DNA of 64,000 bases. Origin: Saccharibacter floricola DSM 15669. GTDB lineage: Bacteria; Pseudomonadota; Alphaproteobacteria; Acetobacterales; Acetobacteraceae. Both the position numbers and the translations under genes were made by a program. Each line of letters opens with the position of its first letter. Position 1 is the stretch's first letter. Below, one piece after another: positions 1 to 9,382 of this stretch. Where the stretch lies: assembly GCF_000378165.1 (NCBI RefSeq), contig NZ_KB899337.1, positions 105,587 through 169,586 of the forward strand. The letters run 5' to 3'. Under the pieces are notes generated by a model that saw nothing but the letters and a program-made list of their open reading frames with translations, was not told where the DNA came from and searched no databases.

Positions 1-1114
1 TGGGGAGGACGTCTGACCCATATCCGTTGAGGCGGTAATCGCGCATATAGTTCGCTGAACTTGCGATATTGACGTTAAAGCCAGCGCGCCAATGCCGGTC
101 AAGATTGAAATCGCCGCTACCAAAAATATAGCCTTGAGCGCCGTGTTCTTTTCCCCCGGTAGAGCGCTCTCCAAAGGCATTATAAAAGGGGGTGTTGCGG
201 CGTGTATCGTCTGCGATACCTGCCGTGATTTTCAGCTTCCCGAAATTGAAGCGATGGCGGTATTGAGCCGAAAGCTGTGGGCCTGTGTGGCTTGCAATGA
301 GGGGAACGAACGTCAGATCCTGCTGATCGTCAATCACCCAATAATAAGGAAGGGTAAAATACGTTCCTAGATAGCGATCATGAGGGTTGACGTTGAAAGT
401 CAGCAGTCCGCTATGGCGCTTTGCTGTTGGGTCTGTGACGGCGAAATAGGGGAAGTAAAAGACAGGAAGCCCTAAAACCTTCAACCAAGCATGATTAAAT
501 TCAATATTTTGATTTTCGCGATCTTGCGTCGCTCCATAGGCTTGAAATTGCCAAAAGGGCAGCGCATCTGGGTTTTTAGCGCAGGTTTTGCAGGCAGTAT
601 AAACAGCACTTGAGAAGTCATTTACAACACCGTTGCTGCGGCGCATACCTGTTGCCGCGAGCTTGGCATTTTGCTCCATCCTGACATAGATGGCTGTGCC
701 GATGCCATCTTTCATACCGTGAGACAGTTCAACATGATCTGCGTATGTCGTGCTGCCATCGGGTTGAACGAGCGAGACATGGCCGCGTGCGCGCATAATC
801 CCTGCTGCGCGATCATAGGTAATTTCGTCCGCGCGAAGGGCTTGACCACCTTGCCAAACGCGAACATTTCCCTTCCACAGGATGATCCCCGTTTTGTCGT
901 AGCTTTCATGGTCAGCGAGATAGGTTAGCGGGTCTTGCGGGGAAACACGACCAGGCGTTACAAGCGGGCCGCTGCTGCTTGAATGCGCATTTCCAGCATA
1001 TGCTGGTGATGTGCTTCCCCATGATAAGGCAGCAAGAGCTGAGCTTGCTAAAGCAAGGCCTAGAACAGGCGTGCGCTTCCCAAAAGCGAATGGAAAGTCT
1101 CTGAGCAAAGGCAT
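1..1114 (-). CDS. lptD: LPS-assembly protein LptD, N-terminal part (cut by window edge)
   Basis: LptD is the outer-membrane beta-barrel that inserts lipopolysaccharide into the outer leaflet at the end of the Lpt bridge. About 371 codons are visible and the gene runs off the left edge, so the C-terminal barrel is missing. The start MPLLRDFPFAFGKRTP is followed by a signal peptide ending near ...TSPAYA, then an OstA-like jelly-roll (YLADHESYDKTGIILWKGNV) and the beginning of the barrel (FYFPYFAVTDPTAKRHSGLL). The ATG shares one base with the lptG stop (TAATG), so translation is coupled to lptG. lptF-lptG-lptD in one run supports the assignment. Identification rests on motifs and context and is confident. 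Confidence 0.9.
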   Translation of the reverse strand, partial: MPLLRDFPFAFGKRTPVLGLALASSALAALSWGSTSPAYAGNAHSSSSGPLVTPGRVSPQDPLTYLADHESYDKTGIILWKGNVRVWQGGQALRADEITYDRAAGIMRARGHVSLVQPDGSTTYADHVELSHGMKDGIGTAIYVRMEQNAKLAATGMRRSNGVVNDFSSAVYTACKTCAKNPDALPFWQFQAYGATQDRENQNIEFNHAWLKVLGLPVFYFPYFAVTDPTAKRHSGLLTFNVNPHDRYLGTYFTLPYYWVIDDQQDLTFVPLIASHTGPQLSAQYRHRFNFGKLKITAGIADDTRRNTPFYNAFGERSTGGKEHGAQGYIFGSGDFNLDRHWRAGFNVNIASSANYMRDYRLNGYGSDVLP

Positions 1115-2283
1115 TAACCATCCTCCATGTGCAACAGCAACGCTGCGGCTAGACACAGGCCCGCTCCTGTCGGGGCCCACGAAGCTAGGAGCGGCGGAAG
1201 GGCTCCTGACTTTCCGAGCTGTTCTGCGATTTTCGATACCGTAAATAAGGCAAAACCAGTTGTAATGCCAGCACCAAGCATACGGGCAACTCCACCACGC
1301 CGTGTGGATCGCATAGAAAAGCCAGCAGATACAAGCGCCATTGTTCCTGCCAAAAGGGGTAAAGCCAACAGCGCTTGGAAATGAAGACGGTACTGAATGG
1401 TGGAAAAACCCGAACGTGACAAGAGCTTAATAAAGCATGGAAGGGCCCAAAGAGACAATGTATCGGGCGGAGTTGTGCTGGTACGGATGCGATCAACCGT
1501 GAGTTCAGAGGGAAGAGAGAGGTGGTCTAAGGCTTGAGGGGTATGGGCCGGGAGGAGGCGAAAAGCGTTATAAAACTGCCAGTTATGATCTTTTAACTCT
1601 CCTGAAGACGCTTCTATACGATCAATAAGGTGGAAATGCTCATCAAGGCGAAAGAGGCTAATATGCTCCACTTGAAGAGAATCCCCCCTTAAATGCCCAC
1701 GGCTTACATGAAGAATTGCTTCTCCATTGGGAGTAGTGGTTGTGTCATGTTGACGAAGCCAAAGACCATTTTTCTGAAAAAAAGTTGAACTTGGTTCCCC
1801 ACGGAGCAGTTTATTGTCAAGCTGACTGGCGTGCCGAAACATAATAGATGAGAGGGGCGATAGCCCTGTTGAAACAATAACACCCAGCATAATGGCACAA
1901 AAAACTGGACTACTTAAAAATTGCCACGCCGATAGTCCTGCGGCTCTCATCACGATGAGCTCTGATGAGCGTGATAAGCGAGAGAAACAGGTCATACCGC
2001 CTAAAAGCATACCAAAAGGTAGCACATAGATAAGGTAATAAGGGGCATGAAGGGTTGAGATCAGCAGCACAACCCAAAGGCTAACGTCGGGGTGAGATGA
2101 GGCTCGTCTTAAAACGTCAATAAAATCAAAAAGTGAAATAAGCCCAGTGAGAGCGATAGTGGTTGCTAGAGAGGTGAGGGTAAATTTTCGACCTAAATAA
2201 CGGGCTAATGTTTTTGGGAAATAGGCATGATGCATGACAAGTGACTGTCTGGCCTGTGAAAATGCCCTAAAAAATGGCCTCAT
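1114..2283 (-). CDS. lptG: LPS export ABC transporter permease LptG
   Basis: LptG is one of two permeases of the inner-membrane LptB2FG transporter that extracts LPS from the inner membrane. The 389-residue protein has the family layout: an N-terminal membrane pair starting at ARYLGRKFTLTSLA, the conserved DFIDVLRR-like stretch near residue 53, the MRAAGLSAWQF coupling helix that contacts LptB, a periplasmic jelly-roll of about 150 residues and three or four C-terminal membrane helices. It overlaps lptF by four bases (ATGA) and lptD by one. I call it LptG rather than LptF from the DFIDVLRR signature and its place after lptF. The ATPase gene lptB is not in the window. Confidence 0.92.
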   Translation of the reverse strand: MRPFFRAFSQARQSLVMHHAYFPKTLARYLGRKFTLTSLATTIALTGLISLFDFIDVLRRASSHPDVSLWVVLLISTLHAPYYLIYVLPFGMLLGGMTCFSRLSRSSELIVMRAAGLSAWQFLSSPVFCAIMLGVIVSTGLSPLSSIMFRHASQLDNKLLRGEPSSTFFQKNGLWLRQHDTTTTPNGEAILHVSRGHLRGDSLQVEHISLFRLDEHFHLIDRIEASSGELKDHNWQFYNAFRLLPAHTPQALDHLSLPSELTVDRIRTSTTPPDTLSLWALPCFIKLLSRSGFSTIQYRLHFQALLALPLLAGTMALVSAGFSMRSTRRGGVARMLGAGITTGFALFTVSKIAEQLGKSGALPPLLASWAPTGAGLCLAAALLLHMEDG

Positions 2284-3434
2284 GAGGAATGTTTCCCTTT
2301 AACAGGGCGTTTTAAAAAAGACAGACCTTTGAAGTGTTCGTGCAGTAAAAGAGCGCAGCATATGAGGATAGGTACGATAATTTCGGCCCAAAGCAATGGA
2401 ACGAAGGTGAGTTGACGGGACGCCATCCCTTTGAGCATCAATGAAAGCAATAAGAGCCCGACAACACAAAAGATGGCCATAAGGGGTCGTATAATGGAGC
2501 CATACCGTGAAAACCCCCCACGAAGAGCACAGACTAACCCAATGATAGCGTAAGAAAGTGTTGAGAGAGGCGTCGTTAAACGTGCCCATCCTTCCACGGC
2601 GAGCTTGGCGCGATAGCGGAGGGGAACGTAAGAGGGAGGGAAGAAAAGAGCATGAAGAGAGAGCTCGGCGGCATCTTGATCACCTTCAGCCCCCGGATGG
2701 GAAGAGCTTAGTTCAATCGTATCATGCTTGAAGTCTAGCATGCCGAGCTGCCCTGTTTGTGGGTCGATTCCCTGACGAGAGCCATTGTGCAGTACGAGAT
2801 TAAGCGCGTCTCCATGGGGGATCATGAAGGCTTCTTCAGCTAGGATCGTCGTCGGTTTGCTGGGGATGCGATTATCTTGGATGAGGACGCCTTTAAAGAA
2901 ATTATCGGTTTCATGACTTTTTACATAAATCGTCATAGTACTTGAAACCGGTGTAAAGACGCCTTCCTCTAATAAAAAAGCAGCTGCTCGATTGCGAATT
3001 TGAAATTCATAACGATGAAACGCGTGATAGGATGCAGGGGATAGCCACAGGCTGAGCATATAGGCGAGTGTTGTCGCCATCAGTGCGCAGAGAAGCCCAG
3101 GGCGAGCGAGCTGAAGGGGAGAAAGCCCGGCGGCTCGCATAACAGTAAGTTCACGGTCTCCTGAAAGCTTATGATAGACGAAGAGAATAACCAAAAAGGT
3201 GCTGATCGGCAGAATGACACCAACAAGGGTGGGGAGCATTAGCGAGGTGAGGTGGAGAAAAGCCCCCAAAGAAAGGCCATGCTGAACGACCATGGAGACA
3301 AAATGGAGAGATTGCGTGAGCCATATCAAAGCGACAGCCCCACCTGTGAGTGCGATGAGAGCGAAGATCAGCTGTCGAAGCATATAACGCTCAAAAAGGA
3401 GCTGCTGGGATTGAAAGAAACGGAGAGCGCGCAC
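2280..3434 (-). CDS. lptF: LPS export ABC transporter permease LptF
   Basis: LptF is the partner permease of LptG in the LPS extraction machine. The 384-residue protein shows the LptF hallmarks: ERYMLRQLIFALIALTGG at the N-terminus, IWLTQSLHFVSMVVQ, the coupling helix MRAAGLSPLQLARPG near residue 95, a periplasmic domain (VFTPVSSTMTIYVKSHE) and C-terminal membrane helices. The start is GTG, preceded by an AAGG ribosome binding site about nine bases upstream; an in-frame start further upstream was not seen. It is the first gene of lptF-lptG-lptD. An 86-base gap separates it from the small membrane-protein gene upstream, so a promoter may lie there, though none is obvious. Confidence 0.92.
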   Translation of the reverse strand: MRALRFFQSQQLLFERYMLRQLIFALIALTGGAVALIWLTQSLHFVSMVVQHGLSLGAFLHLTSLMLPTLVGVILPISTFLVILFVYHKLSGDRELTVMRAAGLSPLQLARPGLLCALMATTLAYMLSLWLSPASYHAFHRYEFQIRNRAAAFLLEEGVFTPVSSTMTIYVKSHETDNFFKGVLIQDNRIPSKPTTILAEEAFMIPHGDALNLVLHNGSRQGIDPQTGQLGMLDFKHDTIELSSSHPGAEGDQDAAELSLHALFFPPSYVPLRYRAKLAVEGWARLTTPLSTLSYAIIGLVCALRGGFSRYGSIIRPLMAIFCVVGLLLLSLMLKGMASRQLTFVPLLWAEIIVPILICCALLLHEHFKGLSFLKRPVKGKHSS

Positions 3435-3520
3435 AGATCGTTACCTTGATAAGAGATGATCAAGCAGGCGAGGGCTAGGTAATCGCTTTTTAGATAGTCC
3501 ATCCCCGTACGGATTGTGCT

Positions 3521-3985
3521 TTATGTGTGCAGACAAAGTGCAGGATCAATCCGTGGTGGGGCGGTGAGGGTATGGACGAGTTGCGTGCCGGCGATGCCTC
3601 CTAGTAGGCCTGCTACCAAGGCAATCACAATGGCAGCGCGACGGAGCGGGGCTTGGGCAGTATGAAAACTGGCATATTGGCTGAGCTGTGCGTTCTCTTC
3701 TTGTAGCAGTGCATACTCGCTTTGTAAGCGACGATGCCGGTCAGCTAAGCTATCGGGCAGTGTCGTGCTGCGCGCTAAAACGGCTTGAGCGCTTTGCTCA
3801 TGTTCAGCAAGGCTTCTGAAGAGGTTCTTTAAGGTGCCACCACTGACTTTTCGCTTCCGGGCACGTTGACGGAGCGCTTCTAAGGCGGCGCTGGCCTGTC
3901 CCTGTTCTTCATCAAGTACCAAGGCCAAAATATCGGCCAGCAAGCGGATGTCTTTTTGGTCTTCTGTGAGGTGCGTGTCATCCAT
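3521..3985 (-). CDS. Unknown helical protein with one C-terminal membrane segment
   Basis: I do not recognise a named family for this 154-residue protein. Residues 1-110 are polar and look helical or coiled-coil (RHRRLQSEYALLQEENAQLSQY near residue 85-105), with a basic cluster RQRARKRK near residue 45. One hydrophobic segment (AAIVIALVAGLLGGIAG) lies near residues 117-135, and the tail is short and carries a single cysteine. The topology is probably N-in with a large cytoplasmic helical part. Its ATG overlaps the end of the upstream Sua5-type gene by eight bases, so it is in the same transcript as cysQ and sua5. Function is unknown. Confidence 0.75.
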   Translation of the reverse strand: MDDTHLTEDQKDIRLLADILALVLDEEQGQASAALEALRQRARKRKVSGGTLKNLFRSLAEHEQSAQAVLARSTTLPDSLADRHRRLQSEYALLQEENAQLSQYASFHTAQAPLRRAAIVIALVAGLLGGIAGTQLVHTLTAPPRIDPALCLHT

Positions 3986-5030
3986 CGGAGGCGTTCTCCT
4001 CTATAACCGAGCGTGGAGCCGCGGCGCGCTGTAAGCGATCCCTCAATGCAAGGCCCATACCATGAGCGGGAATGGGGGAAACGGCAATGGCTTTTAGGCC
4101 ACGGCGCGTGCCTTCATGGTCTAGAAAATGAAGTCCTGAAAAAAGACGTGCTGCAGCCTCAGCAAGGTCCCCAGACGGGCTAAGATTCCATATGAGCTGT
4201 TGCGAATCGACGTGCTGGTCAGCATCGCCCAAGCAGAGATAGGCTTCCTCTGGTCGAGGAGAGGTGACATCTAAGCGAACGGGAAGAGAGGGAGCATAAT
4301 GGGAGGAAAGCTGCCCCGGTGCGGTTGGACGTGATGATGAAGAGGATAGTTGGGGTGCTGGCGAAGAAAGAGGGCCACACATCTCTTCCAACGCGTCTTG
4401 TGTGACACCACCTTGTCGGAGAATGACCGGTTTGTCTCCTGTTAGGTCGAGCACAGTGCTTTCAACGCCAACAGTGCAGGGGCCTGTGTTGAGCACAGCG
4501 TCGATAAGGCCATTAAGCCCGTCTACCACATGCGCGGCTGTGGAGGGGCTGATTCGTCCTGAGCGATTGGCAGAAGGAGCGGCGACGGGGGCGTCAATCA
4601 GCGCGAGAAGTTGCTGAACAGCGCGACCGCGTGGCACACGGAGGGCAACACTTGGCAAAGCGGCAGAAGCCGTGTCGCAAATGCGGCTTTTCGGATGACG
4701 AGGCAGCACTAACGTGAGCGGCCCTGGCCAGAAATGGTCAGCCAACTGCTGAGCAAGAGTGCCTAAAGGTCCATCCAAGACTGCTTCTTCAAAAGCGCGT
4801 TCTTTAGAGGCAAAATGATTGATCAGCGGGTTGAAGGAGGGGCGTCCTTTGACCGCAAAAACACGCGCGACGGCATGGCGAGACGTAGAAAGAGCCCCGA
4901 GCCCATAGACCGTTTCTGTGCCAAAAGCGACAACACCGCCACGTTTGATGAGGTCAGCGGCACGACGAATCCCATCATAGCTGACATCAAGCCGTTCAGT
5001 GAGAGAAGGAGAGCGGCGTTGTGCTGTCAT
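3978..5030 (-). CDS. Threonylcarbamoyl-AMP synthase, Sua5 type
   Basis: It makes threonylcarbamoyl-AMP from threonine, bicarbonate and ATP, the first step of t6A formation at position 37 of ANN-decoding tRNAs. The 350 residues are the long Sua5 form: a YrdC/TsaC domain in residues 1-210 (GGVVAFGTETVYGLGA near 31-46, KGRPSFNPL near 61-69, APSANRSGRISPS near 150) joined to a C-terminal Sua5 domain (from about residue 240) through a serine-rich linker (QLSSSSSRPT). The motif SANRSG and the lysine/arginine loop KGRPSFNP match the active family. It overlaps cysQ upstream by four bases and the small helical protein downstream by eight. The product is confident; I leave the symbol open between tsaC1 and sua5. 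Confidence 0.9.
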   Translation of the reverse strand: MTAQRRSPSLTERLDVSYDGIRRAADLIKRGGVVAFGTETVYGLGALSTSRHAVARVFAVKGRPSFNPLINHFASKERAFEEAVLDGPLGTLAQQLADHFWPGPLTLVLPRHPKSRICDTASAALPSVALRVPRGRAVQQLLALIDAPVAAPSANRSGRISPSTAAHVVDGLNGLIDAVLNTGPCTVGVESTVLDLTGDKPVILRQGGVTQDALEEMCGPLSSPAPQLSSSSSRPTAPGQLSSHYAPSLPVRLDVTSPRPEEAYLCLGDADQHVDSQQLIWNLSPSGDLAEAAARLFSGLHFLDHEGTRRGLKAIAVSPIPAHGMGLALRDRLQRAAAPRSVIEENASDG

Positions 5031-5848
5031 GAAGGGTGATCCGTCGATGTTGAGGAAGGGTGGTCACAAAAGCCAGTGCAATAGAAGGGAGGGTTCTTCC
5101 AGCCCTCTTTACCGTAGCGCAAAATATGACCGTGCTCGTCGTAAAGATGCCCGCCTGCTTCTTCCAAAATAGCCTGCGGGGCGGCTGTGTCCCATTCCAT
5201 AGTAGGGCCAAAGCGCGGGTAAAAATCAGCAGCGCCTTCGGCTACACGCACGAGCTTAGCGGCCGATCCCATTCGGGTAATGGAGTGGATGGGACGCCCT
5301 GCAAGCCATTTTTGCAGCAATGTTTCAGATCCATGATGAGAGGAGGCGAGCACGCGTAGCCCTTCGTCACTCGGGGTGACGGTTTTAATGGTGTGTGTGC
5401 CCTGAGCGTCGTGGCGGAAAGCGCCTAGCCCCTTGCCACCACTATAGAATTGGGCAAAGGCGGGAAGGGCAACAGCGCCAAGAACGGGCTGGTCGTTATG
5501 AACGAGGCCGATATTAATCGCGAAATCATCTCCCCCAGCGGCAAAGCCTTTTGTGCCATCAAGAGGGTCAATCAACCAATAATAAGACCCGGGGTGGATA
5601 TGGATTCCCGCGGCGTGCTCTTCTTCAGCAATAGCGGCAATATCGGGGTATGCTTCCCGGAGTCGCGAGAGAATATGCGCTTCTGAGGCTTGGTCTGCTT
5701 CTGTCACAGGCGATGAATCGGCCTTGATCATCGTGCGGAAGCCACGCTCCCGAATAGTGTTAACAATATCAGCAGCTTCAGAGATGACCTCTAAAGCTAA
5801 AGAAAGCAGGGCGCGGCGGTCGCGAGGGGTATCAGAAGAAACACTCAT
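5027..5848 (-). CDS. cysQ: 3'(2'),5'-bisphosphate nucleotidase CysQ
   Basis: CysQ hydrolyses PAP (adenosine 3',5'-bisphosphate) to AMP, clearing a by-product of sulfate assimilation. This is an inositol-monophosphatase-fold enzyme of 273 residues, the usual size. The metal-binding motifs are all present: EEE at residues 75-77, DPLDGT at 94-99, and MEWDTAAPQAI near residue 218. The loop KGFAAGGDDFAINIGLV is typical for CysQ rather than inositol monophosphatase; a second family member (SuhB-like) lies near 55.3-56.1 kb. The ATG is the first gene of a minus-strand run with sua5. It diverges from pepA across about 150 bases. Confidence 0.9.
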   Translation of the reverse strand: MSVSSDTPRDRRALLSLALEVISEAADIVNTIRERGFRTMIKADSSPVTEADQASEAHILSRLREAYPDIAAIAEEEHAAGIHIHPGSYYWLIDPLDGTKGFAAGGDDFAINIGLVHNDQPVLGAVALPAFAQFYSGGKGLGAFRHDAQGTHTIKTVTPSDEGLRVLASSHHGSETLLQKWLAGRPIHSITRMGSAAKLVRVAEGAADFYPRFGPTMEWDTAAPQAILEEAGGHLYDEHGHILRYGKEGWKNPPFYCTGFCDHPSSTSTDHPS

Positions 5849-5891
5849 GGCTTTAACCTAACGGATTATCAAACATTCGTCACTTGCCCTC

Positions 5892-5920
5892 TTGTTTGTT
5901 CGCGTTCCTCTGCCGATAAG
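5892..5920 (+). promoter_or_regulatory. Candidate promoter for pepA
   Basis: A -35-like TTGTTT is separated by 17 bases from a -10-like GATAAG, about 75 bases before the pepA start, in the divergent cysQ/pepA gap. The spacing is ideal but each hexamer is imperfect. This is inferred from sequence only. Confidence 0.35.
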
Positions 5921-5995
5921 AGGGGTGGGCACACGGGAGGTCATCTTAACCTGTTGGGTGTGTCCGAGGATTTTTATTTTTGTCCCGGATAGTTC

Positions 5996-7507
5996 ATGCT
6001 CCAGCTTTCATTTGATGTTTTCTCACATTCTGATCAATCAGCCCCTCTTTCTGTGGCGGTTTTATGCCATGGCCTGAAAGGGACGACGTCTCCCATGTTC
6101 CAGCGTTTGGATCAGGACACAGGCGGGGCGTTGTCCCGAGCCGTTCGCGTGCGTGATTTTCAGGGGAAAGAGGGACAAACTCTCTGTCTAGGCGCACCAT
6201 CTGACAGCCTTGCACAGGTGCAGATTATTGGCTGCGCTCCTGAAGATGGAGCAGACTCAAAGTCAGAAGCTCTTGTGATGGAAGAAGCTGGCGGTCGGGC
6301 GTTTCGTGCGCTTGAGAAAAGCGGCTATGCTTCCGAGCAGGGAATTATTGTCGTGCCTGATTGCTTGGCGAGCTACGCGGCCGAAGTGGCTTTGGGAGCG
6401 CGTCTGACAAGCTATCGCTTTACGAAATATCAGTCAGAACCTTCCAAGCCTGTAAAGACGCAGCGTTTAAGCCTCGTTCTTTCAACCGAGGAAGCGGCTG
6501 AAGCGGCTTTGTCACGCTGGACGGCTTTGCAAGCGGTTGCTGATGGCGTGTTCTTAACACGCGATCTCGTTACAGAGCCTTCCAATGTACTGTATCCTGA
6601 AAGCTTTAAAAATCGTATCGAAGCGCTCAAAGAACTAGGCTTGGATGTTGAGGTTCTTGACCGTGCGCAGATGGAAAAGCTGGGATTTGGTGCGCTTTTG
6701 GGTGTCGCGCAGGGGAGTGAGTTCGCCCCGTATACTGTGATCTTGCGTCATAATGGGGCGCCTTCTGCTGAAGATGCGCCGCTCGCCTTTATCGGGAAGG
6801 GCGTGACATTTGATTCAGGCGGTATTTCCATCAAGCCGGCTGCTGGCATGGATGAGATGAAAGGCGATATGGGCGGTGCTGCAACGGTTGTCGGGCTGTT
6901 GAGTGCGCTGGCTCGTCGTAAAGCTGAGGTCAATGCCATTGGTGTTGTCGGGTTGGTTGAAAACATGCCATCTGGCACGGCGCAGCGTCCTGGTGACATC
7001 GTGAAAAGCCATAGCGGCCAAACGATTGAAGTCTTGAACACAGATGCTGAAGGTCGTCTCGTTTTGGCTGACCTGCTGTCTTATACGGCACAGACCTACA
7101 AGCCTGCGCTGATGGTGAACCTAGCAACCCTAACAGGGGCGATTGTTGTCGCTCTTGGGGCCGAACATGCCGGCTTGTTTAGTAATGATGATAGCTTAGC
7201 TGTGGCCTTGGTGCAGGCAGGTAGTGAAACGGGCGAGAAGCTCTGGCGGATGCCAATGGGCGAAGCTTATAACCGTGCGATTGATTCCGACGTTGCTGAT
7301 ATGAAGAATATCGGTGGACGTCCGGGAAGCTCCATTTTGGCTGCTGAGTTCCTCAAACGCTTTGTTGGTAAGACGCGCTGGGCGCATCTTGATATTGCAG
7401 GCACGGCGTGGCTGGACAAAGAATCAGCACTGGCAGGCAAAGGGGCGACAGGCTTTGGTGTCCAACTGCTTGATCGTTTTGTACAAGATCACGAGGCGCA
7501 GAACTAA
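5996..7507 (+). CDS. pepA: Leucyl aminopeptidase (M17, PepA)
   Basis: PepA is a cytosolic two-metal aminopeptidase that removes N-terminal residues from peptides; in some bacteria it also binds DNA at recombination sites. The 503-residue length is normal. The catalytic C-terminal domain carries the M17 signature NTDAEGRL near residues 348-355 and the metal/lysine motif IGKGVTFDSGG near residue 266, with GDMGGAA following. The N-terminal macrodomain-like part spans about residues 1-180. The chosen ATG has only a weak upstream purine tract. It is followed after 26 bases by holC, a neighbour pair often seen in Proteobacteria. Confidence 0.95.
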   Translation: MLQLSFDVFSHSDQSAPLSVAVLCHGLKGTTSPMFQRLDQDTGGALSRAVRVRDFQGKEGQTLCLGAPSDSLAQVQIIGCAPEDGADSKSEALVMEEAGGRAFRALEKSGYASEQGIIVVPDCLASYAAEVALGARLTSYRFTKYQSEPSKPVKTQRLSLVLSTEEAAEAALSRWTALQAVADGVFLTRDLVTEPSNVLYPESFKNRIEALKELGLDVEVLDRAQMEKLGFGALLGVAQGSEFAPYTVILRHNGAPSAEDAPLAFIGKGVTFDSGGISIKPAAGMDEMKGDMGGAATVVGLLSALARRKAEVNAIGVVGLVENMPSGTAQRPGDIVKSHSGQTIEVLNTDAEGRLVLADLLSYTAQTYKPALMVNLATLTGAIVVALGAEHAGLFSNDDSLAVALVQAGSETGEKLWRMPMGEAYNRAIDSDVADMKNIGGRPGSSILAAEFLKRFVGKTRWAHLDIAGTAWLDKESALAGKGATGFGVQLLDRFVQDHEAQN

Positions 7508-7533
7508 CAGCACGGTAAGAGCTGAGAGACATC

Positions 7534-8043
7534 ATGACAGAAGAGGCGTCCAGCGATCAGCCTAAGGCGCCCTCAAAAGAGGCGCCAGAGGGAAAGGCTG
7601 TGCAGGTTGGGTTTTATCATCTGACCCGCACAAGCTTAGAGGAAGCATTGCCGCGTTTGCTTGGACGCACGCTCGAGACAGGCGAAAGAGCGGTGGTGCG
7701 TTGCCCAACGGCGGCCCGCGTGACGGAGTTGGATAAGGCTTTGTGGGAGCAGCGCACCTTGCTCTGGCTCCCTCATGGTACAGCGAAGATGGGCTATGCA
7801 GCGCGGCAGCCTATTTGGCTTTCAGCAAAAGATGAATGCCCCAACGGTGCGCGGTTTCTCTTTCGTATTGATGGTGCTGGCGAGGGGGCATTTGGTTCTA
7901 TCGCCCGTGTGTTTGACCTTTTTGATGGACGTGATCATGAGGCTGTCGTGCAAGCGCGGCAGCGCTGGAAAGCGGCTAAAGCGGCGGGGTGTGAACTGAC
8001 CTATTGGAAGCAGGAACCACAAGGTTGGCGACGAGCAGGATAG
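7534..8043 (+). CDS. holC: DNA polymerase III subunit chi
   Basis: The chi subunit links the clamp-loader to single-strand binding protein at the replication fork. The 169-residue protein has the HolC fold features: VQVGFYHLTRTSLEEALPRLL near residue 24, GERAVVRCPTAARVTELDKALW near residue 51 and LWLPHG near residue 76, ending in a helical region. The N-terminal 20 residues are a polar, proline- and lysine-rich extension. It follows pepA closely, as in many Proteobacteria, and ends seven bases before the first gene of the membrane complex. The ATG is preceded by a GAGAGA tract. Confidence 0.88.
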   Translation: MTEEASSDQPKAPSKEAPEGKAVQVGFYHLTRTSLEEALPRLLGRTLETGERAVVRCPTAARVTELDKALWEQRTLLWLPHGTAKMGYAARQPIWLSAKDECPNGARFLFRIDGAGEGAFGSIARVFDLFDGRDHEAVVQARQRWKAAKAAGCELTYWKQEPQGWRRAG

Positions 8044-8050
8044 TGTAGCG

Positions 8051-9382
8051 GTGTTCTATAGCGATTCACTGACAGTGTTTCTTGCGGGTCTTGTGTTATG
8101 CCTATTTCTTGGTGACCGTGCGGTTCTGCATACTCTCTGGCACGGCTTACGGCCAAAAATGCGCGTGCCTCTGGATGGCCCGGCGTTAGAGCGTGCTTGT
8201 GCTTTGGGGCTCGCTTTCATCGTATTGATTGTACGCAATACGGATCTCACTGTCCTGCTCCTCGCTGTTTTAATGGTTGTATTAGGTGGGCGAACCGGGA
8301 ATGTGTTTCTCCCTTTTTGGGGGATACCAGCCTTAGTGCTGTATGGCGTTTATCCATCATTATGGGGCGCCTTGTTGCTTCTTCCAGTGTTATTTTGGCC
8401 CGGTCAAAAGCGCGATATTGCTCATGAGCAGCAATGTCTTGGTGCGCTTTTAAGTGTCGGGTTAAGTGCGCATATTACCCCTTTTCAGCCAGGTTTTTGG
8501 ACACTTGGTGCTGGCAGCGTCATGATGGCATTGAGTGCATGGGGATATATGCGGAAATGGGCGGTGCTCTCTGGGCTTGTCCTCGTGTTGCGCCCTCTTT
8601 TTTTGCTGGGTGTCATGATGGCCTCTCAAAAAGAAGGGCTTACAGCGAGCGCTCAGGCGGCGGCTTGTGCCTTATTGCTTGACCTTACCTTGTCTGTTGT
8701 GCGGGTTATTCAGCCGTCATGGCGGCTTTTGGCCTTATCTGTTCCGCCTTTGCCCGGGTTTATGGTCACTTGGCTCGGCATACATGCCACGCTTGGTTTA
8801 GTAACAGGAGCTGGGGGCTGGACTTTATCAGGTCTTGCCGTGGCGGTTATTTTGGCGCTTCTCGCTACCTTGGAGCTGATACGCTTTATCCCCACAATGC
8901 GTGCTACAGCGGTGACACCGTCTTTTCTGCTGGTTGCGGCTTTGGTGCCGTCCTGCGTGATGGTCGCCGGTGGGCTGCTGGCTCATCATGGTGGCTATGA
9001 TGGCTTGAGCACTTTTTCTTTCGCGACGATATGGTCATTCCAAGGAGGGGACGGCGCCGTGCTCGCTTTCCCGGCACTTTGGGGGCTTGTGTTGATTTTT
9101 TGGGGTGTTTTTGTGCGCCCATGGTCTCTCACGCGGCCTGTGATGTTACCAGGGACATTGCCTGTTATGACCTCAGATCGGCAACGCTGGTTAGCGTGGC
9201 TGGGTGGAGAGACGCCTTCTTTGCCTTGGAGATGGCGTCGTCAGCTCGTTGTCATGCGTTATTATGGGCGTGAAGGGAGCCGTCGTTTTCGACAGATGCA
9301 GGTGCCGGTGTCGGAAATGAGCCTAACGATTTGGCTGGTCTTTCTTGGCGCTGTGCTCGCTCTTTTGGGGCTGAGTTCATGA
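8051..9382 (+). CDS. HyfB-like antiporter-type membrane subunit of an Ehr-type complex (divergent)
   Basis: This 443-residue protein is almost entirely membrane helices and opens a six-gene overlapping operon whose later genes resemble HyfC, HyfE, HyfF, HyfG and HyfI. I infer it is the HyfB/NuoL-like subunit, from position and from a stretch LALSVPPLPGFMVTW near residue 230 that resembles the PPxxGFxxK motif of complex I antiporter subunits. The lysine expected after GF is replaced (GFMVTW), and the protein is shorter than HyfB (about 670 residues). The start is GTG with an AGGA tract about ten bases upstream. The last base pair region overlaps the next gene (ATGA). Assignment as a subunit is inference; membrane nature is seen directly. 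Confidence 0.65.
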   Translation: MFYSDSLTVFLAGLVLCLFLGDRAVLHTLWHGLRPKMRVPLDGPALERACALGLAFIVLIVRNTDLTVLLLAVLMVVLGGRTGNVFLPFWGIPALVLYGVYPSLWGALLLLPVLFWPGQKRDIAHEQQCLGALLSVGLSAHITPFQPGFWTLGAGSVMMALSAWGYMRKWAVLSGLVLVLRPLFLLGVMMASQKEGLTASAQAAACALLLDLTLSVVRVIQPSWRLLALSVPPLPGFMVTWLGIHATLGLVTGAGGWTLSGLAVAVILALLATLELIRFIPTMRATAVTPSFLLVAALVPSCVMVAGGLLAHHGGYDGLSTFSFATIWSFQGGDGAVLAFPALWGLVLIFWGVFVRPWSLTRPVMLPGTLPVMTSDRQRWLAWLGGETPSLPWRWRRQLVVMRYYGREGSRRFRQMQVPVSEMSLTIWLVFLGAVLALLGLSS